From CAXBES01 sp963974915 (GTDB lineage: Bacteria; Bacteroidota; Bacteroidia; Flavobacteriales; Flavobacteriaceae), in the NCBI GenBank assembly GCA_963974915.1, contig CAXBES010000003.1:124001-188000 (forward strand): a stretch of 64,000 bases of DNA, written 5' to 3'. Made by a program: the position numbers and the translations under genes. Shown here in pieces: positions 44,521-55,600 of the stretch. The first letter of the stretch is position 1; every line of letters begins with the position of its first letter. The notes beneath the pieces were generated by a model. That model had not been told where the DNA came from, did no database searches, and saw only the letters and a program-made list of their open reading frames with translations.

Positions 44521-46470
44521 ATGAAAAATGTATTAATTACGATCCTGGCAATTGCCACGATGTTTTCCTGTAAAGATGCCAAAAAGGAGAACGTCGCCGA
44601 AAATGTGGAAATAGAAGAATATACGATCGAGCAATTTATGGACAATGAGAATGCTTTTGCGAATGGATTCTCAGCAGACAAGTCGAAAGTACTAATTACA
44701 AGCAATCGTTCCGGTATCTATAATATGTACACTACACCTGCCACGGGAGGTGAGCTAAAACCGGTCACTGCAAGTGATAGTGCCTCAATATTTGGTATCT
44801 CTTATTTCCCTGAAGACGATCGAATTCTGTACAGAATGGATGGTAATGGGGATGAGATCTACAAAATATTTATGATGGATGGTGATAAGGTGACAAGACT
44901 TACTCCGGAGACCAATGTAAGAGCATTATTTAGAGGTTGGGCAAAAGACGGGAAGAGTTTTTTCTATGGAAGTAACGAACGCGACTCCAAATATATGGAT
45001 CATTACGAAATGGATATTAGTGATTTCAGTTCTAAAATGATTTATAAAAATGAAGACGGAATGGATTTTGGTGGAATGAGCGAGGATCGCAAATATGTAG
45101 CACTCATTAAACCTGTGAATACGAACGATGTGGATCTTTTTATCTTGAATACCGAAACCAATGAGCGCACGAAAGTAAACGATAACCTTAGTAATAATTC
45201 ACCTCAGGATTTTTCACCCGATGGAAAGTCGTTTTATTTCACCACCGATGATGGCGGGGAATTTAGTTATGTGATGAAGTACGATCTTGAAAACGGGACC
45301 AAAGAAAAAATAATGGAGAAGGATTGGGATATTAATGGGTTCTATTTTACCAGAAATGGAAAATATCGGGTAACATTTACCAATGCCGATGCCGCAAACG
45401 AATTGGAAGTCGTTGAAGTAGCTTCAGGTGAGAACGTCACTTTCCCTACCTTCGAAAATAAGAAGATCAACAGTGTTTCCTTTTCACGAGACGAATCGAT
45501 GGCCATCTTAAGTGTTGGCGGATCACATACCCCTACAGATTCGTATGCTTATGATCTATCTACTAAAGAACAATATAGATTAACCGATAATTTGAATGAC
45601 GAAATTGATGGAGATCATTTGGTCTCGGCCGAGGTGATTAGATACGAGTCCTTTGACGGATTAGAGATCCCTGCCATTTACTATGTGCCAAAACAAGCTT
45701 CGGTAACCAATAAGGTACCGGCTTTAGTTTGGGTTCATGGTGGTCCCGGAGGACAATCGCGACAGGGTTTTAATTCTACAATTCAATATTTAGTAAATCA
45801 CGGATATGCGATATTAGCGGTTAATAATCGTGGAAGTAGTGGCTATGGTAAGACATTCTTTAAAATGGATGACCAAAATCATGGCGACAAAGATCTAAAA
45901 GACTGTATCGCCGGGAAAGACTGGTTAGCACAGCAAGACGTGATTGACGGTGAAAAAATAGGAATTCTCGGAGGTTCTTACGGAGGGTATATGACGATGG
46001 CAGCTTTAACCTATGCTCCTGAAGAATTTGATGTTGGAGTAAACATTTTTGGGGTGACTAATTGGCTACGTACCCTTAAGAGTATTCCACCATGGTGGGA
46101 ATCGTTTAAAGAGGCTTTATACACCGAAATGGGTGATCCAAACACTGCCGACTCGATTAGGCTTCGTGCTATTTCTCCATTATTCCACACTCAAAACGTG
46201 ACAAAACCCCTTATCGTACTACAGGGAGCTCAAGACCCTCGTGTGCTAAAGGTAGAGTCTGATGAGATCGTGGAAGGCGTTAAAAAGAATGGTGTTCCTG
46301 TAGAATATGTTCTGTTTGAGGACGAAGGGCACGGATTTGTCAAAAAGGAGAATCAGATCAAAGCTTACAGTAGCATTTTAAAGTTCCTTGATAAATACTT
46401 AAAAGGTGAAGGTTTGGAAGTTATGGACGAAAAAAATAATGAATCGGTTGAAATTGATGCAGATTCGTAA
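44521..46470 (+). CDS. S9-family prolyl oligopeptidase-type lipoprotein
   Basis: The 649-residue protein has a lipoprotein signal ending MFSCKD (Cys17). A propeller at residues 40-380 is followed by an alpha/beta hydrolase with the complete triad Ser486 (GGSYGGYM), Asp572 (GAQDPRV) and His604 (EGHGF). It cleaves short peptides, probably in the periplasm or at the outer membrane. It is the second gene after the sortilin-like protein. Confidence 0.92.
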   Translation: MKNVLITILAIATMFSCKDAKKENVAENVEIEEYTIEQFMDNENAFANGFSADKSKVLITSNRSGIYNMYTTPATGGELKPVTASDSASIFGISYFPEDDRILYRMDGNGDEIYKIFMMDGDKVTRLTPETNVRALFRGWAKDGKSFFYGSNERDSKYMDHYEMDISDFSSKMIYKNEDGMDFGGMSEDRKYVALIKPVNTNDVDLFILNTETNERTKVNDNLSNNSPQDFSPDGKSFYFTTDDGGEFSYVMKYDLENGTKEKIMEKDWDINGFYFTRNGKYRVTFTNADAANELEVVEVASGENVTFPTFENKKINSVSFSRDESMAILSVGGSHTPTDSYAYDLSTKEQYRLTDNLNDEIDGDHLVSAEVIRYESFDGLEIPAIYYVPKQASVTNKVPALVWVHGGPGGQSRQGFNSTIQYLVNHGYAILAVNNRGSSGYGKTFFKMDDQNHGDKDLKDCIAGKDWLAQQDVIDGEKIGILGGSYGGYMTMAALTYAPEEFDVGVNIFGVTNWLRTLKSIPPWWESFKEALYTEMGDPNTADSIRLRAISPLFHTQNVTKPLIVLQGAQDPRVLKVESDEIVEGVKKNGVPVEYVLFEDEGHGFVKKENQIKAYSSILKFLDKYLKGEGLEVMDEKNNESVEIDADS

Positions 46471-46513
46471 CGACTAGATACAGGAAACTAATAAAAAGCT
46501 TCCAAAGCTACAC

Positions 46514-47728
46514 ATGAATTTTCAGAAAATTGATTTTCAGAATAAAGACGGTAATACGTTGTTCGGCAGGTTAGAATTACCTGCCGACCAGCAACCGCAT
46601 AACTATGCTATTTTCGCTCATTGTTTTACATGCAATAAGAATTTACTTGCGGTAAGAAACATTAGCAGAGCGCTAACAGCATCCGGCTTTGGGGTACTCA
46701 GATTCGATTTTACGGGTTTGGGTGAAAGTGAAGGTGATTTTGAAGATACAAACTTCTCCGGCAATGTGGAAGACCTTATAGCCGCTTCAAATTTTTTAGC
46801 TGAAAATTATAGATCGCCTACCTTATTAATTGGGCATTCTCTGGGAGGAGCGGCAGTTTTGTTTGCGGCTGCTCAAATAGAATCAGTAAAAGCTATTTCG
46901 ACCATTGGCGCACCTAGCAATCCTGAGCATGTTCAAAATTTATTGCAGAGCGAATTAGATGAAATTCAGGAAAAAGGCATAGCCGAAGTGAATGTTGGGG
47001 GTAGAAATTTTACCATTAAAAAACAATTCTTAGAAGATCTGCAAACCAATTCACTTAAGGATGTGTTAAAGAAAATGCGGAAGTCTCTTCTTATTATGCA
47101 CTCACCGCAAGATACGATCGTTGGTATACAAAATGCGGAAGAAATATATATCGCAGCTCACCACCCCAAAAGTTTTGTTTCGCTGGATGGAGCAGATCAT
47201 TTACTTAATGATAAAGAAGATTCTCTCTATGCAGGAAAGGTTATCGCGGGATGGGCTTCAAGGTATACATCCATACCCAAAACTAAAGATATCATATCAA
47301 ATCACGATGTCGTTGCCAGTCTAGATCAAAAGCAGATCTTTACTACCGAGCTAAAAGCGGGTGATCATTATTTAACTGCCGATGAACCCGAAAGCTACGG
47401 TGGTAGTAATTTTGGTCCATCGCCCTATGAGCTTGTTTCTGCGGGATTGGCTGCATGTACTGCAATGACGATACAGATGTATGCTCGCCGTAAAAAATGG
47501 GACGTACAAAATGTGGAGGTACATATAAGTTACGACAAACGACATGCTGTAGATTGTGAAGCTTGTGAAGATGAGGGTGCTAAGATTGATACCTTCAGCC
47601 GTGAAATAAAACTTAAAGGAATGTTGGATGAGAAGCAGATAAAACGTATTCTACAGATTGCCGACAAGTGTCCTGTACATAGGACTTTGCACAGTGAAAC
47701 ACAAATTATTACGAATTTGATCCAATAA
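46514..47728 (+). CDS. Alpha/beta hydrolase-OsmC fusion protein
   Basis: The 404-residue cytosolic protein has an alpha/beta hydrolase at 1-255 with nucleophile Ser109 in GHSLGG. An OsmC/Ohr-like domain at about 270-404 contains GPSPYELVSAGLAACTAMT and a second cysteine in ADKCPVH. OsmC domains reduce organic hydroperoxides through this cysteine pair. The fusion is known in several phyla and suggests joint handling of oxidised esters. It runs directly into the YdeI-like gene (2-base gap). Confidence 0.9.
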   Translation: MNFQKIDFQNKDGNTLFGRLELPADQQPHNYAIFAHCFTCNKNLLAVRNISRALTASGFGVLRFDFTGLGESEGDFEDTNFSGNVEDLIAASNFLAENYRSPTLLIGHSLGGAAVLFAAAQIESVKAISTIGAPSNPEHVQNLLQSELDEIQEKGIAEVNVGGRNFTIKKQFLEDLQTNSLKDVLKKMRKSLLIMHSPQDTIVGIQNAEEIYIAAHHPKSFVSLDGADHLLNDKEDSLYAGKVIAGWASRYTSIPKTKDIISNHDVVASLDQKQIFTTELKAGDHYLTADEPESYGGSNFGPSPYELVSAGLAACTAMTIQMYARRKKWDVQNVEVHISYDKRHAVDCEACEDEGAKIDTFSREIKLKGMLDEKQIKRILQIADKCPVHRTLHSETQIITNLIQ

Positions 47729-47730
47729 GT

Positions 47731-48225
47731 ATGACATTGATTTCTTCGGAAAGATTTGAAGTAACCGTCACCGGAACGCACAGTGTTATTATTCCGGAAC
47801 CCGTTGCCAAAATTTTTCTTGAAAAAGGATTGAAACGAGTTAAATTAAAAGCGTACTTTGAAGGAAAGGAAATAGATTTTCACGGAGCGCTTCATTTGTA
47901 CCAGGGTAATTATATCGTTTCCTTCGGAAAGAGGTATCAAAAGGAGTTAGGTGTATTTCCTTCAGATTACTTTGAATTACAGCTCTTTGAAGATACTTCA
48001 AAATACGGGGTAGAGATGCCTGAAGAATTTATGGCTGTACTTGACAGTGATCCCGAAGCATTTGAAGCTTTCGAAAAACTTTCAGACGGAAAAAAACGTT
48101 CACTAATTTATTATATTCTTCGCATTAAAACTACGCAAACCCGAATTGATAAGGCACTGATCATTTCAGAAAATATAAAACATGGAATTACCGACCAGAA
48201 GGAAATTATCAAGGCTCATTTTTGA
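47731..48225 (+). CDS. DUF1905 plus YdeI/OmpD-associated domain protein
   Basis: The 164-residue protein has an N-terminal DUF1905 beta domain (about 5-90, ending in KRYQKELGVFPSDYFELQL) and a C-terminal OmdA/YdeI helical part (about 108-160, LDSDPEAFEAFEKLSDGKKR). It starts 2 bases after the hydrolase-OsmC gene. The role is unknown; the family is linked loosely to stress or peptide resistance. Confidence 0.85.
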   Translation: MTLISSERFEVTVTGTHSVIIPEPVAKIFLEKGLKRVKLKAYFEGKEIDFHGALHLYQGNYIVSFGKRYQKELGVFPSDYFELQLFEDTSKYGVEMPEEFMAVLDSDPEAFEAFEKLSDGKKRSLIYYILRIKTTQTRIDKALIISENIKHGITDQKEIIKAHF

Positions 48226-48247
48226 AATGCTAAGATTTTTTTAAAAG

Positions 48248-48279
48248 TTTGGCAGAACAAGCTAATCATCTTACCTTTA
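48248..48279 (+). promoter_or_regulatory. Promoter of sodC
   Basis: TTTG (48248-48251) and TACCTTTA (48272-48279) are separated by 20 bases, 35 bases before the ATG. The last base of the -7 box deviates from consensus. Confidence 0.55.
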
Positions 48280-48314
48280 TTTATCACTAAATACTAACAT
48301 CAAAAAAACACAAT

Positions 48315-48896
48315 ATGAAAAGTTTAAAAGTAGCAGTAGTTCTTGCCATACTTACTGTCTTTGTAAGTTGCAAGGATAAAAACAAGGAAATGGAAAAGGA
48401 AGTGGAAACTACTGAAATCAAAGAAGTGGAAGAAGTTTCGGAAATTAAAAAAGTATCTTTCGACCTGGAATCAAGAAGCGAATCTACCGCTAAAGGTAAA
48501 GTAGTATTCTCTGAAAAAGACGGAATAGTTTCGTTTAATGCAAATCTTGAAGGTTTAACTCCCGGATCACATGCGATCCATATTCATGAAAAGTCGGACT
48601 GTAGTGCTGCCGATGGCACCTCTGCAGGGGGTCATTGGAATCCTACAGCGCAGCCACACGGAAAGTGGGGAGCTGCAGATGGATATCACAAGGGTGATAT
48701 AGGTAACTTTACCGCAGATGACTCAGGAAATGGTTTTATCTCTATGCAAACCGACGAATGGTGTATTGGTTGTGACGACCCAAACAAGGATATTTTAGGA
48801 AAATCTATAATTGTACACCAGGGAGAAGATGACTTTACGTCTCAACCCTCAGGTGCTGCCGGTGCCAGAGTAAGTTGTGGTGGAATAATTCAATAA
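48315..48896 (+). CDS. sodC: Copper/zinc superoxide dismutase, lipoprotein
   Basis: The 193-residue protein has a lipoprotein signal (FVSC, Cys19) and a lysine/glutamate-rich linker. Metal ligands are His89 and His91 (HIH), His107 (GGHWNP), His115 (PHGKW), His125 and Asp128 (YHKGDIGN) and His168 (IIVHQGEDD). Cys96 and Cys188 should form the intrasubunit disulfide. It dismutates superoxide in the periplasm or at the surface. The loop EWCIGCDDPNKDIL carries an additional CxxC not found in the classical enzyme. Confidence 0.95.
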   Translation: MKSLKVAVVLAILTVFVSCKDKNKEMEKEVETTEIKEVEEVSEIKKVSFDLESRSESTAKGKVVFSEKDGIVSFNANLEGLTPGSHAIHIHEKSDCSAADGTSAGGHWNPTAQPHGKWGAADGYHKGDIGNFTADDSGNGFISMQTDEWCIGCDDPNKDILGKSIIVHQGEDDFTSQPSGAAGARVSCGGIIQ

Positions 48897-48929
48897 GATC
48901 CACATAAAGATTTATTCCCAAGAATTAAA

Positions 48930-48963
48930 AAACCGTTTTGGAGCATATTCCAAAACGGTTTTT
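48930..48963 (+). terminator. Terminator of sodC (bidirectional)
   Basis: A 13-bp perfect stem AAACCGTTTTGGA/TCCAAAACGGTTT with a 6-base loop ends in T on the plus strand and also has a T-run when read on minus. Confidence 0.9.
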
Positions 48964-49088
48964 AAGTTTAAATCGCAATGTTTCTTTTTAGGGAAATCAA
49001 GGGATTATTCGAAATTTACTTTATGTTTCATTCTAATTTAAACCTTCTAACTTATATAATGCAAATACGATACCATTCTTTTCAATAA

Positions 49089-49126
49089 GCAAAAAAAATC
49101 CCCGACTTTATAGTAAAGACGGGGCT
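49089..49126 (-). terminator. Terminator of M36 peptidase copy 1
   Basis: On the minus strand CCCCGTCTTTA pairs with TAAAGTCGGGG (one mismatch) around a short loop and is followed by eight T, just past the stop codon. Confidence 0.85.
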
Positions 49127-49147
49127 TTTAACATTATTTATTAATTA

Positions 49148-52100
49148 TTATTCTTTTACTATTCTCTTTATGATACTTCCGCTTTCAGATTGTATTTTCA
49201 TAAAATAAACACCTTGCGATAAGTCTTCAATTGAGAAGGTTGTTTCAGTATTTAAACCTTTTAGATCGAAAGTTTTGATCACTCTTCCATTAACATCTGT
49301 GACCACGGCCGAAAGAAGTAATTTGGTACTGTTATTTACTAAAGTTAACGTACCTGTAGTTGGATTAGGGAATAATCTCACGTTCTCATTTAATTGATTC
49401 TCATCTGTTCCAAGTAAACAAACCATTAACGGATCTAAAATTGTAATGGTAGGTGTACAAGTACCTGTATTTCCATTGGTATCTGTAATAGTGACAGTAA
49501 TTGTATTCGTTCCTAGATCTGAACATGTAAACAACGATTGACTAAGATCGATTGTTGTTGTAGAGTTACAGTTGTCTGCCGGACTTGGAGGTGTTTCATA
49601 ATACGCTACATAGTCGTTAGTAGCACTCCAAACGGCATCATTTCTATTAGGTGTCGCGAGTCCTTCTGTACCACTTGCATTCTCAATTCCTTGTGTTGCA
49701 GTTCCATCTGCCGGAATCGAAGTGCTGTGAATTTCGATTCGGTTAGAGCCTTCAAATAAGTGAACTTGTGAAGTTACCCCGTTATTTGTTCCGTAGAAAG
49801 GTACATCGTCAAACTCCATTACCAGTTTTCTATCGGGCGCAGTTCCAACCGTTTCATAGCGAATTGACCCACCGGATGCCGGATTAAGGTCTTCCCATGC
49901 AAACGCGATAAAATTGTTAGGTGTTCCTCCTGAAGGGATAAGATCCCCGGAACAACATCCGTTATCACCATCATTATTAAAGGTAATAAACCCGTTAGAT
50001 GAGATATAGAAGTTTGAATATGTTTGTCCATAAAACTCGAAGCTAAAACCTATTGGCAGCGCTCCGGAAACATCATCGTCTGTTAAACTCACTCCGATAC
50101 CGGTAGCTGTAATATCAATGGGTGCAAATGTTCCGGTTTGATCTACAATTAAACCACCGGGTTCGAGATTAGTTACCACATCGAACATAGTAAGAACCGC
50201 CTCGCCATTTGCATCGAGTTCTAACGTTACATCCTGACAAGTAATTTCGGGAATATCTGTAATGACTTCAAGGGTATCTGTATCAATGGGATCCCCACAC
50301 ATACTAACTGCTTCATAAGTAATTGTATGTACCCCAATTCCTGCTGTTGCAGGATCAAAGGTATACGTTAATCCATTTCCGTCGTCTGTAACTCCCGGTC
50401 CGCTGTAAACTCCACCTTCCGGTGTACCGCCACCATAAGTTTGAATGCCTTCACTTACACAAACCTCTTCGGCTGTAATAAGTTGAGTAGTAGGAGAATC
50501 GAAGGCCTCCATTCCATCACCTGTGCTGCCAGATGATCCCTGACTAGCGCTAAACCCGAGACCTCTTCGAGCAAAAGCTTCCCATATCAAACATTCGTTA
50601 GCGCCTCCGTAAATCGCAGCGTCTGCAGCCAAAATTGCATCTCTACCATCCACAAAACCGGGACTACAAGGTTGTAATTTCATACCTTCAGTTACAAGTG
50701 CCCATGCCTGGATATTTCCAGCATCCTGATTAACATCCCCTGTGAAATTAAAGAAATCGGTATCGAATCCGTGTTCATCAATTAAATCCCAGGTCATTTC
50801 CCACAGCATAGTCGCCCATACCGACCCCACACCATGTGGCACAGCAGCGGTTTGAATACTATTATAAGTTTGTGGATTTACAGACATGTCTGTACTATAA
50901 GGAAAAGGTCGTATTCCTGCCCCTCCGGCACCCTGTCCAAAAAGATAAGTTCCTACTCCCCTTGCATCCGTACCAGTATCTCCGGCTTCGATCGTCATTA
51001 AAACTCCATAAAAATCGCTCCATCCTTCACCCATTTGTTCAGAATTGTTTAGACAACTTGTATTGCCAGGTCCACCAGTTAATCTGTTAGAAACTCCATG
51101 TCCGTATTCATGAACAATCACTAAATTATCAAAATCTCCATCTTTATCATTACATACATACATTTGCATTCTGGGATTTTGTCCGTCCGGAGGAGTCCCC
51201 ATGTTAGCATTACATGAACCGGAGGAGTCTTGAGCTTCGGCATCTACAGAGTCACTCCCTGCTCCCCCGTTTCCGTAGTTATTCTCCTGAAAATTACCGG
51301 AGACTTCGTCAAATCCATATGCATACAATACATCATGGAATGAGTTGTTCCAGTAAAATAAATTGGTGATCGCTGCAGATTCATACTGATTTGCATTAGT
51401 ATATACCTGGTCAAAAGGAAATCCCGTAAAATCGAGTGTTGCCCCACCATCCGGCTGAAATCCCGGATTGTCGCCATCTTCGTATGCATTTACATTATTA
51501 CCTCTTGTAACTGTGAACTCTGCCCCAGCGTTACCATCGGTATCATGCCACCCAAACGGTGATGCAGTACTATTTGCCGGCATCATTTCGGTGGTTCTTG
51601 GTCCGTAATACGGACTCTCTATTGGCATGGCTATTACTTCGTAACATTCGCTGCATCCGGTTACCGAATTAGTTGTTGTCGTTTTATAATTTGGAATATC
51701 GTATAAGTTTGCATTGTAATCCAAGCCCTTTTGATGAGCACTATGATCATGTTCAAAAGAACAACTTACCATCCAGTCATTTCTATCTAAAATGGCACCT
51801 GTAGAGGCATCAACTCGTAAATTCCACCAATGTTGTTCTGAGATCTCCTCAATAGAAATATCCCAAACTAACACTAATTTATCATCAATAGGTTGATACA
51901 TTAATTTTACGGGAATCGGACTTAAGGATATACCTCCTTCGCTGAGTATAGCCTCCCTACTTACACCACCTATATTCTCGATAATGTTAAAAGGTCCGTT
52001 TATAGGGTACCCCAGCTCATTGGCAGCCATTGTTACGGCTTCGGTAGCAGTTAATGATGGATTTACACCACCTACTATCTTATTCAGTATTTTGTTTTCG

Positions 52101-52393
52101 AATCGATTGTTAGCAGATATTACAGTACCATCCTGTAGTAAATGGACACCAGATTGTGTTCCCATCACATGAATTCCATTAACAACTTGTCTGTAATAGG
52201 CGTGATGAATTCCGCTTGTTCTACTAATATGATCGTTAGTGAGTTCCCATTGCGTATCAGTTTCTAAAAGTTGATCACTGGCAACAAGTTTCGCTAACTC
52301 CTGCCCAATCGTTCTCGAAACATCCTGGGCCATACCGTATGTAGATGCTAATAAGAGTACAATTATTAATGCACTCCGGGTAAATTTGTTCAT
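49148..52393 (-). CDS. M36-family (fungalysin-like) metallopeptidase with T9SS sorting domain, copy 1
   Basis: The 1081-residue secreted protein has a signal peptide ending YGMAQ, an FTP-type propeptide (about 25-220), and a catalytic domain with HEYGH at 428-432 and the third ligand in EGWSDF about 30 residues on. Then comes a 200-residue accessory beta domain with FEFYGQTYSNFYISSNGFIT that resembles nidogen-like or PKD-associated domains. It ends with a type A sorting domain (about 1005-1081, LFPNPTTGTLTL ... GVYFMKIQSESGSIIKRIVK) for export by type IX secretion. It is a tandem paralogue of the next gene. Confidence 0.93.
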   Translation of the reverse strand: MNKFTRSALIIVLLLASTYGMAQDVSRTIGQELAKLVASDQLLETDTQWELTNDHISRTSGIHHAYYRQVVNGIHVMGTQSGVHLLQDGTVISANNRFENKILNKIVGGVNPSLTATEAVTMAANELGYPINGPFNIIENIGGVSREAILSEGGISLSPIPVKLMYQPIDDKLVLVWDISIEEISEQHWWNLRVDASTGAILDRNDWMVSCSFEHDHSAHQKGLDYNANLYDIPNYKTTTTNSVTGCSECYEVIAMPIESPYYGPRTTEMMPANSTASPFGWHDTDGNAGAEFTVTRGNNVNAYEDGDNPGFQPDGGATLDFTGFPFDQVYTNANQYESAAITNLFYWNNSFHDVLYAYGFDEVSGNFQENNYGNGGAGSDSVDAEAQDSSGSCNANMGTPPDGQNPRMQMYVCNDKDGDFDNLVIVHEYGHGVSNRLTGGPGNTSCLNNSEQMGEGWSDFYGVLMTIEAGDTGTDARGVGTYLFGQGAGGAGIRPFPYSTDMSVNPQTYNSIQTAAVPHGVGSVWATMLWEMTWDLIDEHGFDTDFFNFTGDVNQDAGNIQAWALVTEGMKLQPCSPGFVDGRDAILAADAAIYGGANECLIWEAFARRGLGFSASQGSSGSTGDGMEAFDSPTTQLITAEEVCVSEGIQTYGGGTPEGGVYSGPGVTDDGNGLTYTFDPATAGIGVHTITYEAVSMCGDPIDTDTLEVITDIPEITCQDVTLELDANGEAVLTMFDVVTNLEPGGLIVDQTGTFAPIDITATGIGVSLTDDDVSGALPIGFSFEFYGQTYSNFYISSNGFITFNNDGDNGCCSGDLIPSGGTPNNFIAFAWEDLNPASGGSIRYETVGTAPDRKLVMEFDDVPFYGTNNGVTSQVHLFEGSNRIEIHSTSIPADGTATQGIENASGTEGLATPNRNDAVWSATNDYVAYYETPPSPADNCNSTTTIDLSQSLFTCSDLGTNTITVTITDTNGNTGTCTPTITILDPLMVCLLGTDENQLNENVRLFPNPTTGTLTLVNNSTKLLLSAVVTDVNGRVIKTFDLKGLNTETTFSIEDLSQGVYFMKIQSESGSIIKRIVKE

Positions 52394-52444
52394 AATTGAT
52401 TAGTTTAAATTATTTAATGAGGGAAAGTTGAAATGTTATGTAAC

Positions 52445-52452
52445 CAAAAATA
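52445..52452 (-). promoter_or_regulatory. -7 promoter element of M36 copy 1
   Basis: On the minus strand TATTTTTG fits TAnnTTTG and lies about 52 bases before the ATG at 52393. Confidence 0.5.
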
Positions 52453-52550
52453 GCTAAATACGAGTTAAAAATGCTGTATGTATTTACATTTAACAAAAAA
52501 ACAATTATCCCACTATCCGTAGTTACTATAACCATGAGGCATTACATAAA

Positions 52551-52587
52551 AGAAAAACCCCTAGCTTAATTAAATAAGTTAGGGGTT
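52551..52587 (-). terminator. Terminator of M36 peptidase copy 2
   Basis: On the minus strand AACCCCTA pairs with TAGGGGTT, with further pairing toward the loop, and is followed by TTTTTCTTTT. It separates the two M36 genes, so each is its own transcription unit. Confidence 0.85.
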
Positions 52588-52609
52588 AAATTATAATAGG
52601 AACGAACTA

Positions 52610-55600
52610 TTACTCTTTAATAATTCTTTTTACTACGCTTCCTTTTTCTGAAATAATTTTCACGAAATAAATGCCTTCTGAAAGAGTATCAACAGAGAAA
52701 TTAGTCTCTGTCTGTGTGTTGCTCATATCATGCGATTGAATGATCCTACCGTTAACATCGGTAATGGTCATTTCTTGTAGCGCAATCGAACTGCTATTTC
52801 GCAAAGTAAGATTCCCGTTAGTTGGATTAGGGTATAGTGTTATACCGTTAACTAACGTCTGATCTTCTATTCCAAGTATATTTTCTACTGTGAGATCGAA
52901 AGTACAAGTACCTTCATTTCCTGCAAGGTCTGTTGCCGTCATAGTGATAGTTGTCACTCCAACTCCTACCATAGTTCCTACCGCAGGATCCTGAACGATC
53001 GCCGGTAAAGGACTACAGTTGTCTGTAACGGAAGCCATACCTGTATAATCCGGAATAGTAAATTGCTCTCCCGGTTCAACTGTTTCTATAAGATCTGCCG
53101 GACAGGTAAGCACAGGTGCTTCATCCTCAACTGTAACTTCAGTAGCAGTACGCTCACCTAAACATTCACCTCCATCTAAGGCAATTTCACTATTTGGAAC
53201 TCCATAATCTGAAGGCTCACAAGTTCCGGACCAGTCGGCTGCTGTATTGGTTTCACCTACTCTTCGGAAAGAATCGTTACACGATACCGAAAAAGTTGCT
53301 CCATCACCTGTCCAATCTAAATCGGCTGCGGTAACATTGAATCCATTAATTGTAACATTCAGGTTAGCAATTTCTGCAGCTGAAAAGTTCCAGAAAAGAG
53401 AATCAACTACATTACCTGCATCATCTATGATTATGATCCAACCTGTTCCGTTTTCATCCCAGAATAGGTTACTTCCCCAATAAACAGGAGAACCTGATTG
53501 GTCATCGTAATATACAACCGAATTTGCCGCCATATTTCCTAGTGATTGTGTAACACTGTTTATTGCATTAATATCCGGATAGGGATCATCGCTTACGGCT
53601 ACCGTATATCCTGTATAATCTGTCGCCACACCCACATTCTGAATCTCAAACTGATCCGGTGTTTCTAGTGTAATTTCAGAAATAACAAGTTGTGATAATG
53701 GTCCCGGAGGCAGCTCTTGTGCGTAAACTGTAGTGCTACCGGTTGGCGTAAATGTATATGAAGTACCTTCTGATAGGAAAGTTCCACCTGTTAACGAATC
53801 ATACCATCTAATCACATTAGTAGGATCATTAAGAGTTGCAGTTACAGTTACATCATCTCCAACACAGAAACCTGTCTCACCATTGGTTGTTGGTCCTGCA
53901 GGAATCGCGATTACTTCAATATCATCTGTCGCGGAAGATGCAACAGAACAAGTACCCGCCATAACTTCGTACATTATGGTATGAACACCTACACCTGCTG
54001 TTACAGGGTCGAATGAATACGTAGATCCATTACCATCATCTGTAACTCCAGGTCCGCTGTAAACACCGCCATTAGGTGAACCACCGCCTAAACCTGTTAA
54101 TACATCTGAAGAAGCACAAACATCATTTGGTGCTGTAAACATTGCCATTCCGGAAGGAGTATCGAAAGCCTCTACACCATCTGCTCGACTCGCAGAAGAC
54201 CCTTGACTTGCGCTAACTCCTAATCCTCTTTTGGCAAAAGCGTCCCAAAGAATACATTCGTTTGCGCCACCATAAATTGCCTGATCTGCTGCAAAGATTG
54301 CATCACGACCATCTATAAAACCTGGGCTACAAGGCTGTAATTTCATCGCTTCAGTTACAATTGCCCATGCCTGAATGTTTCCAGCATCCTGATTTACATC
54401 ACCGGTAAATGTATAGAAATCTGAATCAAAACCATGCTCATCTATCAATGCCCATGTGATTTCCCACATTGTTGTTGCCCAAACCGAACCAACGCCATGA
54501 GGCACGGCTGCAGTCTTGATATCATCGTATGTTTGTGGATTTACTGTAAGATCTGTACTATAAGGGAAAGGACGAATTCCTCCTCCTCCTGCTCCTTGGC
54601 CAAAGAGGTATGTTCCAACCGCACGAGCATCTGTCCCCGTGTCTCCGGCTTCAATGGTCATAAGAACTCCATAAAAATCACTCCATCCTTCACCCATTTG
54701 TTCCTGATTACTTAAACAACCTGTATTACTAGGTCCTCCTGTTAATCTATTTGAAACTCCATGTCCATATTCGTGAACAATAACTAAGTTATCAAAATCC
54801 CCATCCTTATCATTACAAATATACATTTGCATTCTTGGATTTGTTCCATCATTAGGAGTACCAAAGTTAGCATTACATGATCCCGAGCCATCTTGAGCTT
54901 CAGCGTTTACTGAGTCACTTCCGGCGCCACCGTTTCCGTAGTTATTCTCCTGGAAGTTTCCACCGGCTTCATCAAATCCGTATTGATAAAGTACATCGTG
55001 AAAGGTATTATTCCAATAAAATAAATTGGTAATTGCAGCAGATTCGTATTGGTTAGCATTCGAATAAGTTTGTGAAAAAGGAAAACCTGTAAAATCTAAT
55101 GTGGCTCCGCCATCGGGTTGAAATCCTGGGTTATCACCATCTTCATAGGCGTTCACATTATTTCCACGAGTAGTTGTAAATTCTGCACCAGCTGTCCCGT
55201 CTGTATCATGCCATCCGAAAGGAGATGCTGTTAAATTAGCCGGAGACATTTCAATAGTTCTCGGGCCGTAATACGGACTCTCAAGAGGAGCCGCAATTAC
55301 TTCATAACATTCACTACAGCCTGCTTCCGAAGCAGCCACCAATTCGTTGTAGTTAGGAATGTCGAATAAATTTGCATTGTAATCTAGAATTTCTTCATGT
55401 ACGCTGTGATCGTGTTCAAACGAACAACTCACCATCCAATTATTTTTATCAACAATTTCGCCGGTCGTAGCATCTACACGAACGTTCCACCAGTTTTGCT
55501 GTGCTGCTTCCTCTATAGAAACATCCCATACCAATACAAGTTCGTTATTGTTAGATAACTGATACATTAACTTTGCGGGGATCGGACTTAATGATATTCC

